NCBI GenBank assembly: GCA_018663485.1
Contig: JABJQI010000019.1
Coordinates: 1 to 26,896 of the forward strand
Source: Opitutia bacterium
GTDB lineage: Bacteria; Verrucomicrobiota; Verrucomicrobiia; Opitutales; Coraliomargaritaceae
Length of the DNA stretch: 26,896 bases
Direction of reading: 5' to 3'
The notes beneath the pieces were generated by a model. The model was given only the letters and a program-made list of their open reading frames with translations, had not been told where the DNA came from and searched no databases. The position numbers and the translations under genes were made by a program. Of the stretch, positions 23,451-26,896 are shown in pieces (within the stretch, counting starts at the first letter, position 1; every line of letters starts with the position of its first letter).

Positions 23451-25238
23451 TTACGCGTCTTGCTTGATCAGGATTTCCTTTGCGCCGAGGCCTTGTTTGA
23501 TCATCGGTAGAACGTGTTCGCTGTACGGCACGATTACTTCCAAAAGGTAAGGCCCGTCGTGCTTGATCATTTCCTGGATCGCATCGCGTAGATCTTCGCG
23601 TTTCACGACGCGTTTTCCAGCAACGCCGAAGCCCTTGGCAATGGTAACGAAGTCAGGGTAGATCGCATCGAGGTTGTCGGGGCCACCAATGTTGTCCTTG
23701 TCACAAAGGACCGTCTGGCCACGAACACTCTCATACAGCAAGTCTTCCCACTGCACGACCATACCGAGGTGTTGATTATTGAGGATCATTGTTTTGGCGT
23801 TGATCTTCTCGATCGCTGAGGTGGCAAGCTCCTGCACGTTCATGAGGAAGCAACCATCTCCGTCGATGTTGACCACGAGCTTATCCGGAAAAGCGACCTT
23901 GGCGCCGATCGCGGCTGGCAGGCCAAAGCCCATCGTACCTAAGCCAAGCGAGCTAATATAAGTGCGTGGCTCACGAAATTTGAAAAATTGTGCGGCCCAC
24001 ATTTGGTGTTGGCCGACGCCGGTGGTGATGATCGCATCGCCCTTGGTTTCATCGTAGAGTGCTTCGATCGCTTCCTGTTGAGTGATGTGACCACTCTTGT
24101 CGTAGCTGAATGGGTATTGTTCTTTCCATTCGTTGATCGTCTTCATCCAAGTACTAATATTAGGCTTGTTGAGTTTGCCTGCCTTGCAGAGTTCGATCAG
24201 CCGAGTCAGCGCATATTTAATGTCGGAATGGATAGCATGCTTCACGCGCTTGTTTTTATTATGCTCGGATACGTCGATATCGATATGGACGATCTCGGAG
24301 TCGGGAGCAAATTTTGAAACAAGGCCAGTGATGCGGTCGTCAAAACGAGCACCTGTGCAAATGAGAATATCGCTATCGCAAACTGCCCAGTTGCCGGCAA
24401 CTGTTCCGTGCATGCCGAACCAGTAGAGTGATTGCGGGTGCTCAGCGTCGAATGCACCAAGTCCCATCAGAGTCGATGCCACTGGGACTCCAGTGAGTTC
24501 AGCAAACTCACGCAGTTCGAGGTGTGCTTCGGCCGAGACGATGCCACCGCCAATGTAAAGTACTGGGCGTTCCGCTTTGCTAATTAAATCGAGCACGTTG
24601 ATCAGTTCTTCATCAGTCGCTTGTGGCTTGATCGCATCGATTTGGTAGCCGGGAAGGTTAACTTTGGCAGGGAAAGTTGGCTTGAAAATCGCTTGTTGCA
24701 CATCTTTGGGAATGTCTATCACCACAGGCCCTGGACGGCCGGTGGTCGCGATATGGAAAGCTTCTTTGACGACGCGTGGCAGGTCTTCTTTGTCTAATAC
24801 TAGGAAGCTATGCTTCACGATCGGCAGAGTCATGCCGAAGAAGTCAGTTTCCTGGAAAGCTGTCTTGCCGATAAACTGTTGGTAAACTTGACCCGTGATC
24901 GCGATCAGGGGAATGCTGTCCATGTAGGCATCTGCGATGCACGTCACTAGATTTGTCGCACCAGGGCCGCTGGTGGCCATACAGACCGAGGCTTCGCCCT
25001 TGGCGCGCGCATAGCCGTGTGCCATGAATCCGCCGCCTTGCTCCATACGAGGCAGGATCGTACGGATCTTTTTGCTCTTGGTGAGTGCTTGGTGAAGCTC
25101 CATCGATGCACCACCAGGATAGGCAAAAACCACGTCTACTCCCTCGCGCTCAAGAGAGACGACTAAGGCATCAGCACCCTTCATTTCAGGGCCAATTTCG
25201 TCCTGTTCGGGAGAATCGGTTGCGGTATCGGTTTTCAT
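23451..25238 (-). CDS. ilvB: Acetolactate synthase large (catalytic) subunit
   Basis: This thiamine-diphosphate enzyme makes acetolactate or acetohydroxybutyrate, the first common step of valine, leucine and isoleucine synthesis. There are 595 residues. The catalytic Glu66 is in PRMEQGGGF, where most relatives have PRHEQ. The FAD/central domain follows, and the diphosphate-binding motif starts at GDG (460-462), continuing to NNQHLGMVVQWED (Trp497). The QWED form resembles the plant/cyanobacterial-like branch. The 18 or so N-terminal residues are acidic and variable. The regulatory subunit gene ilvN is not adjacent, which is unusual, though it may be elsewhere. The start is ATG and no ribosome site is seen. 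It ends at a strong terminator. Confidence 0.95.
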   Translation of the reverse strand: MKTDTATDSPEQDEIGPEMKGADALVVSLEREGVDVVFAYPGGASMELHQALTKSKKIRTILPRMEQGGGFMAHGYARAKGEASVCMATSGPGATNLVTCIADAYMDSIPLIAITGQVYQQFIGKTAFQETDFFGMTLPIVKHSFLVLDKEDLPRVVKEAFHIATTGRPGPVVIDIPKDVQQAIFKPTFPAKVNLPGYQIDAIKPQATDEELINVLDLISKAERPVLYIGGGIVSAEAHLELREFAELTGVPVASTLMGLGAFDAEHPQSLYWFGMHGTVAGNWAVCDSDILICTGARFDDRITGLVSKFAPDSEIVHIDIDVSEHNKNKRVKHAIHSDIKYALTRLIELCKAGKLNKPNISTWMKTINEWKEQYPFSYDKSGHITQQEAIEALYDETKGDAIITTGVGQHQMWAAQFFKFREPRTYISSLGLGTMGFGLPAAIGAKVAFPDKLVVNIDGDGCFLMNVQELATSAIEKINAKTMILNNQHLGMVVQWEDLLYESVRGQTVLCDKDNIGGPDNLDAIYPDFVTIAKGFGVAGKRVVKREDLRDAIQEMIKHDGPYLLEVIVPYSEHVLPMIKQGLGAKEILIKQDA

Positions 25239-25380
25239 TATTCTGTGATGTTTTGATGTGTTCTTTAGGTGCGAGAAGCTACACTATCTGGAAAAGTGAA
25301 GGACAAAGACAGTAAAAAGCGCTCAAATCAAGCATGGAAGAGCCTTGCGGGGGGCGCTGTTTCTTTTCAATTTCACTGAT

Positions 25381-26166
25381 ATGCCAAAAGTTTTGTTTTT
25401 AGGAGATATCGTGGGGCGTCCGGGGCGCACCTTTGTGGCTGAGCGTGTCGCTTCACTTAAAGCCGAGCTTGGTGCGGATCTGGTAGTCGCGAATGCTGAG
25501 AATGCTGCGGGCGGCGCTGGTATTACCAAAAAAATCGCTGTGGCGCTAATCACTGCCGGAGTCGATGCTATTACATTGGGCGATCACGTCTGGGATCAGA
25601 AGAATTTTGAAAATGAAATCGACGGATTGGAGCAAGTCTGTCGCCCCGCAAATTTACCAGAGCAGAATCCCGGTCGCACACATTTGATCATCGAGAATGA
25701 CGGTTTTCGACTCGCGATTTTAACCGTGCTGGGACGTAACTACCTGACATTAAAGTCAAGTTGCCCGTTCAAAATGGCGGATACCCTGCTTGCTGAGCTC
25801 AAGGATCAGTGTGACGCATTTTTCGTAGAGGCGCACATGGAGGCGACTTCGGAGAAAATAGCACTGGGCTGGTATCTAGATGGTCGCGCTGCCGCTGTGG
25901 TGGGCACGCATACACATGCGCCAACAGCAGATGGCCGCGTGTTACCGCAAGGCACGGCGTTTTTGAGCGATGCAGGCATGTGCGGGCCATACCATTCCGT
26001 ACTCGGCCGCGACGTTGGACCTGTGGTGGCAAGTTTTCTGGACGGCATGAAGCGGCGTTTTCCGGTGGCCGAAGACGACATTCGGATCTGCGGCTGCCTG
26101 ATCAACATCGACGCAGCGACTGGCTTGGCTACCAGCTTCGAGCGAATCGAAGTGGTCAAGGACTAG
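25381..26166 (+). CDS. YmdB-family metallophosphoesterase (TIGR00282 type)
   Basis: This is a 261-residue calcineurin-like phosphoesterase of the YmdB family. The Bacillus member has 2',3'-cyclic-nucleotide phosphodiesterase activity. Metal-site residues are visible: Asp9 in FLGDIVGRPGR, Glu40-Asn41 in NAENAAGG, His152 in EAHMEATSEK, and His177/His179 in GTHTHAPTAD. The position that is normally Asn in GNH is Asp68 here (GDHVWD). The ATG at 25381 begins MPKVLFLGDIVG, the family N-terminus; an upstream start at 25345 would add 12 residues. It is divergent from ilvB, and its stop overlaps that of the ferredoxin gene in CTAG. The physiological substrate is unknown. Confidence 0.93.
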   Translation: MPKVLFLGDIVGRPGRTFVAERVASLKAELGADLVVANAENAAGGAGITKKIAVALITAGVDAITLGDHVWDQKNFENEIDGLEQVCRPANLPEQNPGRTHLIIENDGFRLAILTVLGRNYLTLKSSCPFKMADTLLAELKDQCDAFFVEAHMEATSEKIALGWYLDGRAAAVVGTHTHAPTADGRVLPQGTAFLSDAGMCGPYHSVLGRDVGPVVASFLDGMKRRFPVAEDDIRICGCLINIDAATGLATSFERIEVVKD

Positions 26167-26423
26167 GCGTCGATCACCAGATCGCTGTCGCCTTTGGGGG
26201 CGCAGCAGCAGAGCAGGGCGTTACCTTCTTCGGGCTCACCTGAGTGGCCCATTGGGTATTCGACTGCGCCGGAGACTACTTTTTGCTGGCAGGCGGTACA
26301 GTTACCCATGCGACAACCGTAATCGAGATCGAGGTCGTTGCTCTCAGCGAATTCGAGAATACTTTCTTCGTCGCCGGTCCAGTTCAGTTCGACGCCAGAT
26401 TTTTGAAAAATGATTTTAGGCAT
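26163..26423 (-). CDS. 2Fe-2S ferredoxin (plant/adrenodoxin-like fold)
   Basis: This is a small electron carrier of 86 residues from the ATG at 26423. The cluster ligands follow the plant-type spacing: Cys37, Cys42 and Cys45 in YGCRMGNCTAC, with the fourth in LCCCAP (72-74, probably Cys74). The acidic surface (GDEESILEFAESNDLDLD) suits a redox partner. It is close to the ferredoxin-like domains of ferredoxin-NAD(P) reductases and oxygenases; its partner is not in the window, although the membrane desaturase at 3428 is of a type that needs such a donor. A TTG at 26435 would add four residues. The stop overlaps the convergent phosphoesterase gene. Confidence 0.92.
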   Translation of the reverse strand: MPKIIFQKSGVELNWTGDEESILEFAESNDLDLDYGCRMGNCTACQQKVVSGAVEYPMGHSGEPEEGNALLCCCAPKGDSDLVIDA

Positions 26424-26526
26424 GTTTTTAGGCAAACAATTCGTGGGCTGAATGCAAGCTTCAGAGCGTGGAACTCCATCTTCGAGTTTACATTTTGGAC
26501 AGCCGAAATTACGGCTCGAATCGTCC

Positions 26527-26787
26527 TTACCATCTGACCCAGCGGATTCGGTAGAATCGCTGCTTTGTCGTGAGGAAATTAGGGTCTGTCACTTCGGCAA
26601 TAGTCGTTGTTGGCGTGATGGTTTCCAAAGTGAACCATGGGCCAGGCAAGTGAGTGCAATATTGAACGATGTATTCGTGTCCCGGTAAGGCCTTCCAAAT
26701 AATCCGACCGGTGCCGTCTTTTAAACCGGTGGTGAAAAGGGTGACTTCGGAGGGAGGGTGCTGGATGCTCCCCGGCGTTCCTCCCAC
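26527..26787 (-). pseudogene. C-terminal remnant of a verrucomicrobial surface protein
   Basis: This frame codes for about 86 residues (open to 26826, with a TAA just before). It carries the pattern GHEYIVQYCTHLPGPW...TDPNF...QRFYRI, which is the end of a repeat domain (often GKTYxVQYSTDL...FYRV) seen at the C-termini of large secreted proteins in Verrucomicrobia. No such protein is joined upstream: the frame is stopped at 26827-26829. I read it as a truncated remnant, although a very short intact gene starting at the GTG at 26787 is possible. The ferredoxin gene lies downstream on the same strand. Confidence 0.45.
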
Positions 26788-26896
26788 AGTCGTGGTAAAG
26801 TTCGATTGGAGTAACGAGGTCAGGAATTAGCTGAGCATTGTCTTGGTCTTAAATGCGTGTCGACTGTTGCTTACTGCTCGTTGAGCTCTACGGTGA

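Noticed and set aside
25239..25345. An ilvB leader-peptide attenuator
   Set aside because: No run of Val/Leu/Ile codons and no terminator hairpin is visible upstream of ilvB.
26871..26896. Possible end of another minus-strand gene (TVELNEQ, then TAA)
   Set aside because: Only seven codons are in the window, too few to support a gene.

Overview
The window looks like chromosomal DNA of a Gram-negative bacterium, most probably a member of the Verrucomicrobiota near the Opitutales/Puniceicoccales. This placement is inferred from several signs. There is a protein of the Minf_1886 type, a PEP-CTERM protein together with an exosortase, a MurE with the meso-diaminopimelate motif DNPR, and a fragment with the VQYxTxL...FYRI C-terminal pattern common in verrucomicrobial surface proteins. 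Base composition is about 50% GC by eye. Few genes have a recognisable Shine-Dalgarno sequence. No rRNA, tRNA, CRISPR array or transposase gene was found.

Layout, left to right. (1) 1-2389 (+): the end of tig, then clpP and clpX, the usual folding/proteolysis cluster. (2) 2482-3393 (+): a secreted trypsin-like protease with a C-terminal PEP-CTERM-type tail; opposite it lies a fatty-acid desaturase (3428-4492, -). (3) 4503-9017 (-): ybeY, a 7TM-HD (PgpH-like) phosphohydrolase, phoH and a HIT-family gene, a tightly packed RNA-processing/second-messenger block. (4) 9199-10775 (+): an exosortase and a Minf_1886-family gene. (5) A coiled-coil protein (-) is divergent from a two-domain M16 peptidase (+). 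(6) A roughly 500-base non-coding stretch (14186-14690) holds a REPIN/MITE-like palindromic element, a pair of inverted DnaA-box-like sites and a four-repeat MraZ operator. (7) 14691-23034 (+): a partial division and cell wall (dcw) cluster, mraZ-rsmH-ftsL-ftsI-murE-murF-mraY, with three small candidate ORFs (77, 65 and 48 codons) in its gaps. (8) ilvB (-), a YmdB-type phosphoesterase gene (+), a 2Fe-2S ferredoxin gene (-) and a remnant of a surface protein at the right edge.

How the genes fit together. The dcw genes make lipid-linked peptidoglycan precursor (MurE, MurF, MraY) and the septal synthase (FtsI, FtsL). The operon appears to be autoregulated by MraZ and may also respond to DnaA. 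The exosortase is the expected processing enzyme for the PEP-CTERM protease. I saw no defence island, phage or biosynthetic cluster. The most unusual material is small or non-coding: the structured control region before mraZ and the unnamed small ORFs inside the dcw operon.
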